Positions 1 through 8,953 of a DNA stretch of 64,000 nt are shown one piece after another. The position numbers were made by a program, and so were the translations under genes. Position 1 is the first letter of the stretch, and the number at the start of each line of letters is the position of its first letter. This stretch comes from Rhodanobacter fulvus Jip2 (GTDB taxonomy: Bacteria; Pseudomonadota; Gammaproteobacteria; Xanthomonadales; Rhodanobacteraceae), in assembly GCF_000264315.1 (NCBI RefSeq), contig NZ_AJXU01000014.1, forward strand, positions 1 through 64,000, written 5' to 3'. The notes under the pieces were generated by a model. It was given only the letters and a program-made list of their open reading frames with translations, made no database searches and was not told where the DNA came from.

Positions 1-20
1 AATCCCGAATCCCCAATCCC
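1..20. repeat. GGGATTN heptamer array, cut by the window edge
   Basis: On the minus strand this reads as consecutive GGGATTG/GGGATTC units. It belongs to the same family as the arrays at 45796, 49294, 50637 and 58927. It lies in frame within the 3' end of nadE. Confidence 0.7.
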
Positions 21-1328
21 TGCTCCGTTACGCCAGCGCGCCAGCCGGTACACCACCGTCTTGTACACATCCTTCAGCGGCGCGTAGGCACCGCACATGT
101 CGCCATAGAGGGTGGCGTAGCCCACCGCCATCTCGCTCTTGTTGCCGGTGGCCAGCAGCAGTTGGCGGTGCTTGTTGGACAGCGCCATCAGCATCACGCC
201 GCGGGTGCGCGACTGCAGGTTTTCCTCGGTGGTGTCGGCCGGCTTGCCGGCGAAGGCGGGAGTCAGCGCATCGACGAACGATTGATAAGTCGCCTCGATA
301 TCGATCACGTGGTAGTCCACGCCGAGTTTCTCCGCCTGCGCGCGCGCACCGTCCAGCGACAGCTGCGAGGTGTAGCGCGTGGGCATCATCACCGCGGTGA
401 CGCGATCGGCACCCAGCGCATCCACCGCCAGCGCCAGGGTCAGCGCGGAATCGATGCCGCCGGACAGACCCAGCAGCACGCCGGGGAAACCGTTCTTGTC
501 GATGTAGTCGCGGATGCCGCGCACCAGTGCGTGATACAGCGTGGCGTCGGCGCCGGGGTCGGTGGCACGCGGCCAGTCGTGCGCGGCCAGCATGCGCGTT
601 TCGGTATCGAATTCCGCCCACAGCAAGGCGTCCACGAACGCCGGTGCCCGCGCGGCAACGGAGCCGTCGCCATTGACCAGGATCGAGGCACCGTCGTACA
701 CCACTTCGTCCTGGCCGCCGACCAGGTTGAGGTAGGCAATCGCGCAGCCGGTTTCCCGCGCCCGCGCCACCAGCACCGCCTCGCGCTCGGCCTGCTTGGC
801 GTCGTCCCACGGCGAGGCGTTGATCACCAGCAGCAGTTGCGCGCCGGCAGCCGCGGCCTGCGCGGCCGGCTCGCTGCGCCAGACGTCCTCGCAGATCAGC
901 AGGCCCACGGTGACACCATCGATCACCGCCGTGGTGGTTTCGTGGCCAGGCTGGAAATAGCGCATGTCATCGAACACGCCGTAGTTCGGCAGCGCCTGCT
1001 TGTGCGCCGTCGCCTCGACCCGCCCCTGCCGCAACAAGCTGGCGGCATTGAACACCTCGCCTTCGCTGTGCGGATGCCCGATCAGCACGGCGACGTCAGC
1101 GGAATCCGCGGCCAGCGCCGCCAGTTCGCTCTCGCAGGCAGCCAGGAAACTGGGACGCAGCAACAGATCCTCGGGCGGATAGCCGCTCAACGTCAGTTCC
1201 GGAAACGCCACCAGCGCCGCCCCGCCCGCCGTGGCCTCGGCGACAAGCCGGCGCACGCGATTCGCGTTGGCAGCCACCGCGCCGACCGGGAAATCCTGCT
1301 GGGCCAATGCCAGACGCAACTTTGCCAT
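1..1328 (-). CDS. nadE: Glutamine-dependent NAD+ synthetase (3' end outside window)
   Basis: Makes NAD+ from deamido-NAD+, ATP and ammonia taken from glutamine; cytosolic, last step of NAD synthesis. The N-terminal half is a nitrilase-type glutaminase: Glu in FPELTLSGYPPEDL, Lys in HKQALPNYG and the catalytic Cys in LLICEDVW. The C-terminal half is the synthetase with the PP-loop SGGIDSAL. The chosen start reads MAKLRLALAQQDFPVG; another in-frame ATG lies 12 nt upstream (1340) and neither has a clear Shine-Dalgarno. The usual C-terminal region (YRLARWRN) is followed by residues read from a GGGATTN heptamer array, and no stop occurs before the window edge, so the protein carries an unusual repeat-encoded tail. 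Confidence 0.95.
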   Translation of the reverse strand, partial: MAKLRLALAQQDFPVGAVAANANRVRRLVAEATAGGAALVAFPELTLSGYPPEDLLLRPSFLAACESELAALAADSADVAVLIGHPHSEGEVFNAASLLRQGRVEATAHKQALPNYGVFDDMRYFQPGHETTTAVIDGVTVGLLICEDVWRSEPAAQAAAAGAQLLLVINASPWDDAKQAEREAVLVARARETGCAIAYLNLVGGQDEVVYDGASILVNGDGSVAARAPAFVDALLWAEFDTETRMLAAHDWPRATDPGADATLYHALVRGIRDYIDKNGFPGVLLGLSGGIDSALTLALAVDALGADRVTAVMMPTRYTSQLSLDGARAQAEKLGVDYHVIDIEATYQSFVDALTPAFAGKPADTTEENLQSRTRGVMLMALSNKHRQLLLATGNKSEMAVGYATLYGDMCGAYAPLKDVYKTVVYRLARWRNGAGIGDSG

Positions 1329-1412
1329 GGCGAAAAACATTCTGTGGGGAGGGCCGCCATGGTAATTCAACTGCCGGGAAAGAATGGAGCCGTCGACTTT
1401 CCGCACTGCCGA

Positions 1413-1766
1413 TTAGCCGTCCGAATGCGGGATGGCCAGCACTTCCGCAATCGACGCCAGAACCTGGTCGACACGGGCGAGCACGTCATGGTTCCAGCAG
1501 TGGATCACCTTGAATCCCTGCTGTCGCAACCATGCGTCGCGGCGCGCATCGATACCGGACTCTCCATGCTGGGAGCCGTCGATCTCGATGACCAGCCTCT
1601 TTTCGACGCAGGCAAAGTCGGCAATGTAGGGACCGAGCGGATGCTGGCGACGAAAGCGGCAGCCCGACAGCTGGCGGCGACGCAGACGTGTCCAGAGGTA
1701 GCGCTCCGCGGGTGTCATCTCGCGCCGTAGCTGGCGCGCGAAGCGGATTTTGGCGCTGTCGCGCAT
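1413..1766 (-). CDS. DUF559-family small endonuclease-like protein
   Basis: A 117-residue single-domain protein of the DUF559 family, which has a Vsr/very-short-patch-repair-like nuclease fold. Typical features are visible: an N-terminal RQLRREMTPAERYLWTRLR segment, then RFRRQHPLGPYIADFAC, then the acidic pair EIDGSQH and the end motif GFKVIHCWNHDVL. The function of stand-alone family members is not established. The start MRDSAKIRFARQ was chosen because homology begins there; the reading frame continues open upstream through the inverted repeat at 1878-2003, which can mislead gene callers. It lies 85 nt upstream of nadE on the same strand. The association with the repeat suggests a mobile origin. 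Confidence 0.85.
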   Translation of the reverse strand: MRDSAKIRFARQLRREMTPAERYLWTRLRRRQLSGCRFRRQHPLGPYIADFACVEKRLVIEIDGSQHGESGIDARRDAWLRQQGFKVIHCWNHDVLARVDQVLASIAEVLAIPHSDG

Positions 1767-1877
1767 GGTGCTCTCGTCGTTGGCGTGTCCGAGGGTCAAT
1801 TTGCGCGATTGGGCAGCGTTGCAGCAGAGGGATGGGTAAGCGGCGCTTGTGGGTGCGCGTCGGCTGGCGATGAAAGC

Positions 1878-2003
1878 GCCCCCATCCGCCCTGTCGGGCA
1901 CCTTCCCCCGTTGCACGGGGGAAGGAAGCGGCCGGACTCCTCGAAACAGCCAGCTTCCTTCCTCCGCTTGCGGGGGAAGGTGCCCGACAGGGCGGATGGG
2001 GGC
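1878..2003. repeat. Inverted-repeat element with 33-bp perfect arms
   Basis: The arms 1878-1910 and 1971-2003 are perfect reverse complements, starting GCCCCCATCCGCCCTGTCGG and separated by a 60-nt spacer. The left arm is followed by a small secondary hairpin, CCCCCGTTGCACGGGGG. It resembles the CCC(C/T)CATCCG..CTTCCCC class of intergenic repeats common in GC-rich proteobacteria. A degenerate relative may occur at about 8868-8892. Confidence 0.85.
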
Positions 2004-2030
2004 CCGCTTCAAACAACCCGCTCCAAAACA

Positions 2031-2055
2031 AAAGGCCGCGCAATGCGCGGCCTTT
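2031..2055 (-). terminator. Rho-independent terminator of sucCD
   Basis: An 11-bp perfect stem with core GGCCGCGC and loop ATT as read on the minus strand is followed by TTTTGTTTT. It lies 25 nt past the sucD stop. Confidence 0.85.
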
Positions 2056-2079
2056 CATCAACAACGTGGCAATCACTGC

Positions 2080-2952
2080 TTACTTCATCAGCTTGGCCAG
2101 CGCCTTGCCCAGATCCGCCGGCGATTTCACCGTGGTGACGCCGGCCTTCTCCAGCGCGGCGAACTTCGCCGCGGCGGTGCCCTTGCCGCCGGAGATGATC
2201 GCACCGGCATGGCCCATGCGCTTGCCGGCCGGAGCCGACGCACCGGCGATGAACGACACCACCGGCTTCTTCACGTATTCGCCGATGAACTCGGCGGCGT
2301 CTTCCTCGGCGCTGCCGCCGATCTCGCCGACCATGATGATGCCCTCGGTCTGCGGGTCGTCCTGGAACAGCTTCAGGCAGTCGATGAAGTTCAGGCCGTT
2401 GATCGGGTCGCCGCCGATGCCGATCACCGTGCTCTGGCCGAGGCCTTCGTTGGTGGTCTGGAACACCGCTTCATAGGTCAGCGTGCCGGAGCGCGAAACC
2501 ACGCCGACCTTGCCCTTCTGGTGGATATGGCCGGGCATGATGCCGATCTTGCATTCGCCGGGGGTGATGATGCCGGGGCAGTTCGGCCCGATCAGCACCA
2601 CTTCCGGATGCTGGGCCAGCACGTTCTTCACGCGCAGCATGTCCAGCACCGGGATGCCCTCGGTGATCGCCACGATGGTCCTGATGCCGGCATCGATCGC
2701 TTCGAGGATGGAGTCGGCCGCGAACGGCGGCGGCACGAAGATCACCGACGCGTCGGCGCCGGTTTCCAGCACGGCCTCGGCCACTTCGTTGTAGACCGGC
2801 AGGCCGATGTGCTCGGAACCGCCCTTGCCCGGGGTCACGCCGCCGACGATCTGGGTGCCGTAATCGAGGCACTGCTGCGCATGGAAGGTGCCCTGCTGGC
2901 CGGTGAAGCCCTGCACGATCACCTTGGTGTTCTTGTTGACAAGTACGCTCAT
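2080..2952 (-). CDS. sucD: Succinyl-CoA synthetase (ADP-forming), alpha subunit
   Basis: Works with SucC to convert succinyl-CoA to succinate with ATP formation in the TCA cycle. At 290 residues it is full length. The N-terminal CoA-binding Rossmann segment ([20 protein letters not shown]) and the C-terminal ligase domain with the phosphohistidine region ([18 protein letters not shown]) are visible. A strong Shine-Dalgarno, GAGGAG, precedes the ATG and contains the sucC stop region; the two genes are 14 nt apart and form one operon ending at the 2031-2055 hairpin. Confidence 0.97.
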   Translation of the reverse strand: MSVLVNKNTKVIVQGFTGQQGTFHAQQCLDYGTQIVGGVTPGKGGSEHIGLPVYNEVAEAVLETGADASVIFVPPPFAADSILEAIDAGIRTIVAITEGIPVLDMLRVKNVLAQHPEVVLIGPNCPGIITPGECKIGIMPGHIHQKGKVGVVSRSGTLTYEAVFQTTNEGLGQSTVIGIGGDPINGLNFIDCLKLFQDDPQTEGIIMVGEIGGSAEEDAAEFIGEYVKKPVVSFIAGASAPAGKRMGHAGAIISGGKGTAAAKFAALEKAGVTTVKSPADLGKALAKLMK

Positions 2953-2966
2953 GTTTCGATTGCTCC

Positions 2967-4130
2967 TCAGGCCTTGGCCGCAGCCACGGCTTTCTGGGCC
3001 GCGTCGTTGAGATCATCCGCCGGCGTGATCGCCAGGCCGGAGTTGGCCAGCAGTTCGCGGCCCTTCTCCACATTGGTGCCCTGCAGGCGCACCACCACGG
3101 GAATGGTCAGGCCCACTTCCTTGACCGCGGCGATGATGCCCTCGGCGATCATGTCGCAGCGGACGATGCCGCCGAAGATGTTGACCAGGATGCAGTTGAC
3201 CTTGTCCGAGGAGGTGATCAGCTTGAACGCCTCGGTGACGCGCTCCTTGGTGGCGCCGCCGCCCACGTCGAGGAAGTTGGCCGGCTCGCCGCCCGCCAGC
3301 TTGATCACGTCCATCGTGGCCATCGCCAGGCCGGCACCGTTGACCATGCAGCCGATGTTGCCGTCCATCGTCACGTAGTTGAGGTTGCTTTGCTGCGCGG
3401 CGGCTTCGGCCGCGTCTTCCTGGGTCAGGTCGCGCATGGCGGCCAGGTTCGGGTGACGGAATTCGGCGTTGTCGTCGGAGTTGACCTTGCCGTCCAGCGC
3501 GGCGAGGTTGCCGTCTTCCAGCACGGCCAGCGGGTTCAGCTCGACCAGGGCCAGGTCCTGCTCGTTGAACAGCTTGTACAGGCCCAGCATGATTTTCGTG
3601 AGCTGGTTGACCTGCTTGTTGGTCAGGTCCATCGCGAAGCCGAGCTGGCGGCACTGGTACGGCTGCAGCCCTTCGACGAAGTCGACCACGATGGTGTGGA
3701 TGTCTTCCGGGGTGTCCTTGGCGACCTGCTCGATGTCCACGCCGCCGTGCTTGGAGGCGATGAACGAGACGGCCCTGGAATCACGGTCGACCAGGATCGA
3801 CAGGTACAGCTCGCGGGCGATGTCGGTGGCGTCGGTGACCAGCACCAGATTCACCGGCAGCGCACGGCCGGCCGACTGGTAGGTTTCCATGTTGGTGCCG
3901 AGCATGCCCTTGGCAGCGGCGCGCACGTCGTCGAAGCTGCGGCAGAACTTGACGCCGCCGGACTTGCCGCGGCCGCCGGCGTGGATCTGCGCCTTGACCA
4001 TCCATTGCGTGCCACCCAGTGCCTTGGCGGCATCGACGGCAGCGTCGGGGGAGTTGGCGACCTTGCCCGGCGGCACGGCGATGCCGTATTGCGCGAACAG
4101 TTCTTTGGCCTGGTATTCGTGGAAATTCAT
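2967..4130 (-). CDS. sucC: Succinyl-CoA synthetase (ADP-forming), beta subunit
   Basis: Nucleotide-binding subunit of succinyl-CoA synthetase, with an ATP-grasp fold. The 387-residue length matches the family. The start [20 protein letters not shown] is the conserved SucC N-terminus and is preceded by GAGG; an in-frame ATG 13 codons further upstream is not conserved and was rejected. Visible motifs include [10 protein letters not shown] (nucleotide binding) and the succinate/CoA region FLDVGGGA. It is the first gene of the sucCD operon. The 214-nt gap before the upstream channel gene should hold its promoter, but no clear -35/-10 pair was found. Confidence 0.97.
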   Translation of the reverse strand: MNFHEYQAKELFAQYGIAVPPGKVANSPDAAVDAAKALGGTQWMVKAQIHAGGRGKSGGVKFCRSFDDVRAAAKGMLGTNMETYQSAGRALPVNLVLVTDATDIARELYLSILVDRDSRAVSFIASKHGGVDIEQVAKDTPEDIHTIVVDFVEGLQPYQCRQLGFAMDLTNKQVNQLTKIMLGLYKLFNEQDLALVELNPLAVLEDGNLAALDGKVNSDDNAEFRHPNLAAMRDLTQEDAAEAAAQQSNLNYVTMDGNIGCMVNGAGLAMATMDVIKLAGGEPANFLDVGGGATKERVTEAFKLITSSDKVNCILVNIFGGIVRCDMIAEGIIAAVKEVGLTIPVVVRLQGTNVEKGRELLANSGLAITPADDLNDAAQKAVAAAKA

Positions 4131-4344
4131 TCGATACCTCGAGCGAACGGGGGAACATGGTGGCCGCACACGGTGCGGCGGCGTGGGTCACGAAGGCGGA
4201 AAGCGGGAAGACCGATGCCGTTGAAAAGGGCAAAATCCACGCGATTCGGCCCGCCATTTTCGCGGATGGGGGCCGCAATGGAAAGAGCCAGCCCCCAAAG
4301 CGAGGCCCGGCGCGGCCTAAGCGGCGCGAAACCCCGGGCCCAGC

Positions 4345-5439
4345 CTAGCCGGCAGGGCTCGTGCCGCCCTCCGCGCCCGGCAGGTAAACCGCCCCGTCCG
4401 CCCGCAAGGTGCGCACGGGCACGGCGAAGGTCAGTTCAAGCGCTTCCAGCCGTTGCATCAGCGCCAGGTTGATGCCCTGCTGGATATCCATGTAGACGTT
4501 GTAGTCGGGGCTTTGCACGATGTGCACCACCTCGAAATCCAGCGAACTGGGGCCGAATCGCTGGAAGTGCGCCCGGTCCAGCCTGGTGTTTTCCACGGCG
4601 CCGACGATGTCGCGCACCGCCTCGACCACCTGCTCGACCTTGCCGCGCGGGGTGTCGATCGGCAAACCGAAGCCGAACACGATGCGCCGCGTCCGCATGC
4701 GGCTGTAGTTGCGGATGGTCTGATCCAGCAGCATCGAGTTGCTGATGCTGATCTCTTCGCCGCTGAGCGAACGGATGCGGGTGGTCTTGATGCCCACGTG
4801 CGCGATCGTGCCCAGGAAATCGCCGAACTGGATGAATTCGCCGATCTCGAACGGCTTGTCCAGGCCGATCGCCAGCGAGGCGAACAGATCCTTCAACACG
4901 TTCTGCAAGCCCAGCGCCACCGCGATGCCGCCGATGCCCAGGCTGGCCACGAACGCGGTCACGTTGACGCCCACGTTGTCCAGCACGGCCAGCAGCAGCA
5001 ATGCCCACACCATGGTGCGCGCAAACCAGCTCAGCATCGTCATCACGACCGGGTTGCCCGCGCCGGTACCGGTACGGCTGAGGCTGCTGGCCGTCCATGC
5101 GCTGATCGCATGGCTGGCCCACAGCCCCACCTGCAAACCGACGACGAGAAACATCAGGCTGTCGAGCCAGCGCGTCACCTGTGGCGACGGCTGCAGCACA
5201 TGCAGCCCGATCAGCACGAAAAGCAGGAAAAGCAGCGTGGCGCTGGTCAATTTCAGTACCGAGGCCATGATCGTCAGCGCGGCGCTGCCGGTGCGCTCTG
5301 CCAGCTTGCGCAAGCGGGTCGACACCACGCGCAACACGCCGCGAGCCAGCAGGAAGCCACCCAGCGTCACCAGCGCGGCATAGGCCCAGCGCAATACCTG
5401 GATGTGGAAAAACTGATGCTCTGAAAGCCAGTCATGCAT
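4345..5439 (-). CDS. MscS-family mechanosensitive ion channel
   Basis: A 364-residue inner-membrane protein. Four or so hydrophobic segments (about 15-35, 58-82, 90-112, 135-160) precede the pore-lining MscS helix rich in Gly and Ala (VASLGIGGIAVALGLQNVL), then the beta domain (FEIGEFIQFGDFLGTIAHVG, NSMLLDQTIRNYS) and the C-terminal alpha/beta domain. It probably opens on hypo-osmotic shock. AAGG lies 9 nt before the start. It is divergent from pilS with a 214-nt gap. It is a standard small MscS type; the physiological role is inferred from family only. Confidence 0.9.
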   Translation of the reverse strand: MHDWLSEHQFFHIQVLRWAYAALVTLGGFLLARGVLRVVSTRLRKLAERTGSAALTIMASVLKLTSATLLFLLFVLIGLHVLQPSPQVTRWLDSLMFLVVGLQVGLWASHAISAWTASSLSRTGTGAGNPVVMTMLSWFARTMVWALLLLAVLDNVGVNVTAFVASLGIGGIAVALGLQNVLKDLFASLAIGLDKPFEIGEFIQFGDFLGTIAHVGIKTTRIRSLSGEEISISNSMLLDQTIRNYSRMRTRRIVFGFGLPIDTPRGKVEQVVEAVRDIVGAVENTRLDRAHFQRFGPSSLDFEVVHIVQSPDYNVYMDIQQGINLALMQRLEALELTFAVPVRTLRADGAVYLPGAEGGTSPAG

Positions 5440-5619
5440 GGCGTTCTACCTTGTTCGGGGAGGGGAGCCGGAACAGCCGGATCAATCACGGCATGCGGTT
5501 GCGCGGACGGCCATGCTCGCAAATGCCCGCGCATGGCTCAACCCGCGACGCGGCAGCTGGCACCCGCCAGCGCATCGAAAAACCGTGTTCCACGCACTGC
5601 GCGTCCGGCGCGCGCCGCT

Positions 5620-5625
5620 TATACT
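5620..5625 (+). promoter_or_regulatory. Possible -10 element of pilSR
   Basis: TATACT lies 28 nt before the pilS start. No good -35 hexamer is seen at 16-18 nt, so this is tentative. Confidence 0.3.
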
Positions 5626-5653
5626 CGCGCAACTGCCCCGGAGTGCCTTGCGA

Positions 5654-7303
5654 ATGTCCAGCACGTCACTTTTGCCCGCCTCCAGCGGACCCGCCACAAC
5701 GTTCTACAACGAACTTACCTTTCTCAACGTTTTCCGCCTGATCCAGGCGCTGGTCTACATGGGGCTGGCCTTCAGTCCCACGGGACTGGGTTGGCCCAGC
5801 GTGCCCGACCCCGCCTTCGCCCATCATGTGGCCGAGGCCTACCTGCTGTTCGCGCTGGTGTCGTTGCTGCTGAACCGGCGCAGCATGCCGCATGCCCGGC
5901 TCGCGGTTTCGGTGGCGCTGGTGGTGGATATCGTCGGTGCGCTGCTGGCGATCACCGCCATGCGCGAAGCCCACATCGGCATTGCCATGATGCTGGCTGT
6001 GAACCTCAGCGCGGGTGCCCTGATCCTGCCGCTGCGCCTGTCCAGCTTCTTCGCGGCGCTGGCCACGCTGGGCACCCTCGGCCACACCTTGCTGGATGCC
6101 ACGCAAGCCAGTTCCAGTGATCGCGACCTGCTGGAAGCGGCGCTGTTCGGCCTTGCCTACTTCGCCACCACCACGCTATGCCACGTGCTGGGCCGGCAAC
6201 TGCGTGCCACCGAGGCATTGGCCGAGCAGCGCAGCACCGACCTGGCCAACCTGGCGCAGGTCAACGAGCTGATCATCCGCCGCATGAAGACCGGCGTGCT
6301 GCTGGTGGACGACGCCAACCGCATCCACCAGATCAACGAATCGGCCTGGATGCTGATGGGCAACCCCGGCGCCGACCAGCGCGACCTGGGCCAACTGGCA
6401 CCGGAACTGTCGCGCCGCCTGTACCACTGGATGACCTCGGGCAAGCTGGACGAAACTGCCACCCAACTGGCCGACGGCGTGCCCGAGGTGGTGCCACGTT
6501 TCTCGCGTCTGGCGCCGAACGACGACTCCCACGTGCTGATCTTCCTGGACGACACCTCGCTGCTGTCGCGCCGCGCCGAAGAGCTCACGCTGACCTCGCT
6601 GGGCCGGCTGTCGGCCTCCATCGCGCACGAGATCCGCAACCCGCTGGCGGCCATCCGCTACTCCGCGCAGCTGCTGGCCGAATCGAAAAGCATGGACAGC
6701 ACCGACCAGCGCATGGTCGAGATCATCAACAACCACTGCATCCGCCTCAACGAGATCATCGAGAACATCCTGCAGTTGTCCCGGCGCGAGCGCTCGCGGC
6801 CGGAAACGCTGGACCTGGGCCACTGGGCGCAGTCGTTCGTGGAGGAATACAAGCAGGGCAACGACATCGGCGCCGACACCTTGCGCGCGGTGACCAACAG
6901 CGATGTCGAGGTCGCCGCCGTGGCCGACCCGCAGCAACTGCAGCAGGTGATCTGGAACCTGGTGCAGAACGCGCTGCGCTATGGCCGCATGCCCGGCCAG
7001 GCGGCGCGGGTACTGGTGGTGGCGCGCCGCGGCGAACACGGTGTGCCCATCCTCGAAGTGATCGACCGTGGCCCGGGCATCGCGCCGAAAGTGGCCGCGC
7101 AGATTTTCGAGCCGTTCTACACCACCCACGAATACGGCACCGGCCTGGGCCTGTACCTGGCCCGGCAGATGAGCGACGCCAACCAGGCCGCGCTGGAATA
7201 CGTGCGCGTACCCGGCGGCGGCAGCTGTTTCCGGCTGCTGCTGACGCCGCCGGCACGCAATCCGGCCGACGCGGAAGTCGCCGATCGCGCCGCCACGCGT
7301 TGA
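5654..7303 (+). CDS. pilS: Type IV pilus two-component sensor kinase PilS
   Basis: Membrane histidine kinase controlling pilA transcription through PilR. The 549 residues contain about six hydrophobic N-terminal segments (about 25-175), a PAS-like region (about 205-300), HisKA with the phospho-acceptor His325 in SASIAHEIRNPLAAI, and an HATPase domain with the N box (NLVQNALRYG), DRGPGIAP, FEPFYTT and the GTGLGLYLA box. The start MSSTSLLPASS was preferred over an ATG 72 codons upstream, which would add a non-conserved arginine-rich tail. pilR follows after 53 nt. In other gammaproteobacteria PilS senses pilin levels in the membrane; that is family knowledge. Confidence 0.93.
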   Translation: MSSTSLLPASSGPATTFYNELTFLNVFRLIQALVYMGLAFSPTGLGWPSVPDPAFAHHVAEAYLLFALVSLLLNRRSMPHARLAVSVALVVDIVGALLAITAMREAHIGIAMMLAVNLSAGALILPLRLSSFFAALATLGTLGHTLLDATQASSSDRDLLEAALFGLAYFATTTLCHVLGRQLRATEALAEQRSTDLANLAQVNELIIRRMKTGVLLVDDANRIHQINESAWMLMGNPGADQRDLGQLAPELSRRLYHWMTSGKLDETATQLADGVPEVVPRFSRLAPNDDSHVLIFLDDTSLLSRRAEELTLTSLGRLSASIAHEIRNPLAAIRYSAQLLAESKSMDSTDQRMVEIINNHCIRLNEIIENILQLSRRERSRPETLDLGHWAQSFVEEYKQGNDIGADTLRAVTNSDVEVAAVADPQQLQQVIWNLVQNALRYGRMPGQAARVLVVARRGEHGVPILEVIDRGPGIAPKVAAQIFEPFYTTHEYGTGLGLYLARQMSDANQAALEYVRVPGGGSCFRLLLTPPARNPADAEVADRAATR

Positions 7304-7356
7304 CCTTTCGCCCTGCCCTAGTAACCTGCACAGCACCGTTGCCAACCAAGAAGCCC

Positions 7357-8748
7357 ATGACTGCACAGACCGTTCTGGTCATCGACGATGAACGCGATAT
7401 CCGCGAACTGCTGACCATCACGCTGGGCCGGATGGATCTGCAGGTAGACGCCGTGGGCACCGTCGCCGACGCGCGCCGCGCGTTGGCCGAACGCACGTAC
7501 GACCTCTGTTTCACCGACATGCGACTGCCCGACGGCAACGGCCAGGAGATCATCGAACTGATCGCCGAAACCTGCCCGGACACGCCGGTGGCGATGATCA
7601 CCGCCTACGGCAACGTCGACGCGGCGGTGACCGCGTTGAAAGCCGGCGCGTTCGACTTCGTCTCCAAACCGGTGGACATCCAGATGTTGCGCGGCCTGGT
7701 ACGCACCGCGTTGCGGCTGGCCGAGGAAAAGCGCAACGGCGGCGGCGCCACCAAGGCCGGCGACTTCGGCTCGCGCCTGATCGGCGACTCGGCGGCCATG
7801 CAGCAGGTGCGCACCACCATCGCCAAGCTGGCCCGCAACCAGGCGCCGGTCTACATCGCCGGCGAATCGGGCGTGGGCAAGGAGCTGGTGGCGCGACTGA
7901 TCCACGAACAAGGCCCCCGCGCGGCCGGCCCGTTCATCCCGGTCAACTGCGGCGCCATCCCGTCCGAGTTGATGGAAAGCGAGTTCTTCGGCCACCGCAA
8001 GGGCAGCTTCACCGGTGCCAGTGCCGACAAGGAAGGCCTGTTCCAGGCGGCGCAAGGCGGCACCCTGTTCCTCGACGAAGTGGCCGAACTGCCGCTGCAC
8101 ATGCAGGTGAAACTGCTGCGCGCGATCCAGGAAAAGGCGGTGCGCGCCATCGGCGGTCGTGACGAAATTCCCGTGGACGTGCGCATCCTCTCGGCCACCC
8201 ACAAGAACCTGGGCCAACTGGTCGAACAGGGCCAGTTCCGCCAGGATCTGTTCTATCGCATCAACGTGATCGAGCTGCGCGTGCCGCCGCTGCGCGAGCG
8301 TCGCAGCGACGTGCCGCAACTGTCCACCTTCATCCTGCAGGCGCTGGCCGGCAAGAACGGCGGTGGCGTCGGGCAGTTGTCCGCCGAAGCGAAACAGGCG
8401 CTGGAAGCCTACGATTTCCCCGGCAACGTGCGCGAACTGGAGAACATCCTGGAACGCGCCATGGCCATGTGCGACGGCGAACGCATCGACGCCGCCGACC
8501 TGATGCTGCCGCAACGGACTTCTCGCCTCAACCCCGAAACCGCCGCGGAACCCGCCCTCGGCCAGCCGCCGGCAACGCCGGCACCGGGCGCCGACGGCGG
8601 CCTCGACGACTACATCAGCAACCTGGAACGCACCGCGATCATCAAGGCGCTGGAAGAATCCCGCTACAACAAGACCGCCGCCGCCAGGAAGCTCGGCATC
8701 ACCTTCCGCGCACTGCGCTACAAGCTGAAGAAGCTCGGCATCGACTGA
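7357..8748 (+). CDS. pilR: Sigma54-dependent response regulator PilR
   Basis: NtrC-type activator of sigma54-dependent pilin transcription, phosphorylated by PilS. The 463 residues hold a receiver domain with Asp54 (CFTDMRLPDGNG) and Lys104 (FVSKPV), an AAA+ domain with Walker A GESGVGKE (169-176), the sigma54-contact loop GSFTGA (216-221), Walker B FLDE (238-241) and an arginine finger region (PPLRERRSD), and a C-terminal Fis-type helix-turn-helix (NKTAAARKLGITFRALRYKL). A proline/alanine linker (about 385-415) separates the last two. GSFTGA instead of GAFTGA is common in PilR. No terminator is visible downstream. Confidence 0.95.
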   Translation: MTAQTVLVIDDERDIRELLTITLGRMDLQVDAVGTVADARRALAERTYDLCFTDMRLPDGNGQEIIELIAETCPDTPVAMITAYGNVDAAVTALKAGAFDFVSKPVDIQMLRGLVRTALRLAEEKRNGGGATKAGDFGSRLIGDSAAMQQVRTTIAKLARNQAPVYIAGESGVGKELVARLIHEQGPRAAGPFIPVNCGAIPSELMESEFFGHRKGSFTGASADKEGLFQAAQGGTLFLDEVAELPLHMQVKLLRAIQEKAVRAIGGRDEIPVDVRILSATHKNLGQLVEQGQFRQDLFYRINVIELRVPPLRERRSDVPQLSTFILQALAGKNGGGVGQLSAEAKQALEAYDFPGNVRELENILERAMAMCDGERIDAADLMLPQRTSRLNPETAAEPALGQPPATPAPGADGGLDDYISNLERTAIIKALEESRYNKTAAARKLGITFRALRYKLKKLGID

Positions 8749-8765
8749 GGGATGGGCAACCGTTC

Positions 8766-8805
8766 ACCCTGAGCGCAGGCGCGCCGCGCCGAAGTCGAAG
8801 TGTAT
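8766..8805. repeat. Interspersed repeat-like sequence downstream of pilR
   Basis: The stretch CGTTCACCCTGAGCGCAGG followed by CCGAAGTCGAAGTG resembles the dispersed 'CCCTGAGC..GTCGAAG' repeat found between genes in many GC-rich gammaproteobacteria. It is recognised by pattern only. The 205-nt gap 8749-8953 holds no gene. Confidence 0.45.
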
Positions 8806-8953
8806 GGCCGCTGGCGCTACGCTGCGCGAGCACGGCATCAACCGCACGCGCCGTTCTCCTACCCTGCTTGCGGGGGAGTGCCGGGGCGGGGTTCGCTTTT
8901 GATCTTTCCGTCGGGTCGCCCCAGCGCCAAGCGGTGGGCGCGTCCGCACTCGC

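Larger units (their letters stand above)
1767..2079. other. Intergenic region between sucD and the DUF559 gene
   Basis: These 313 bases hold no credible gene. They contain a 33-bp perfect inverted repeat (1878-1910 and 1971-2003) and the sucCD terminator (2031-2055). Reading frames cross the region in both directions, but these are consequences of the GC-rich repeat. Confidence 0.7.

Noticed and set aside
162-1730. Long open frame of 522 codons on the plus strand
   Set aside because: It lies antisense to nadE and the DUF559 gene, has a His/Arg/Gln-rich composition typical of GC-rich shadows, and shows no family motifs. Similar long shadows occur opposite pilS/pilR, lptD, secA, ftsI and murC.
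7357-8748. PilR loop GSFTGA instead of GAFTGA as a defect
   Set aside because: Serine at this position is common in PilR proteins, so sigma54 contact is expected to be normal.
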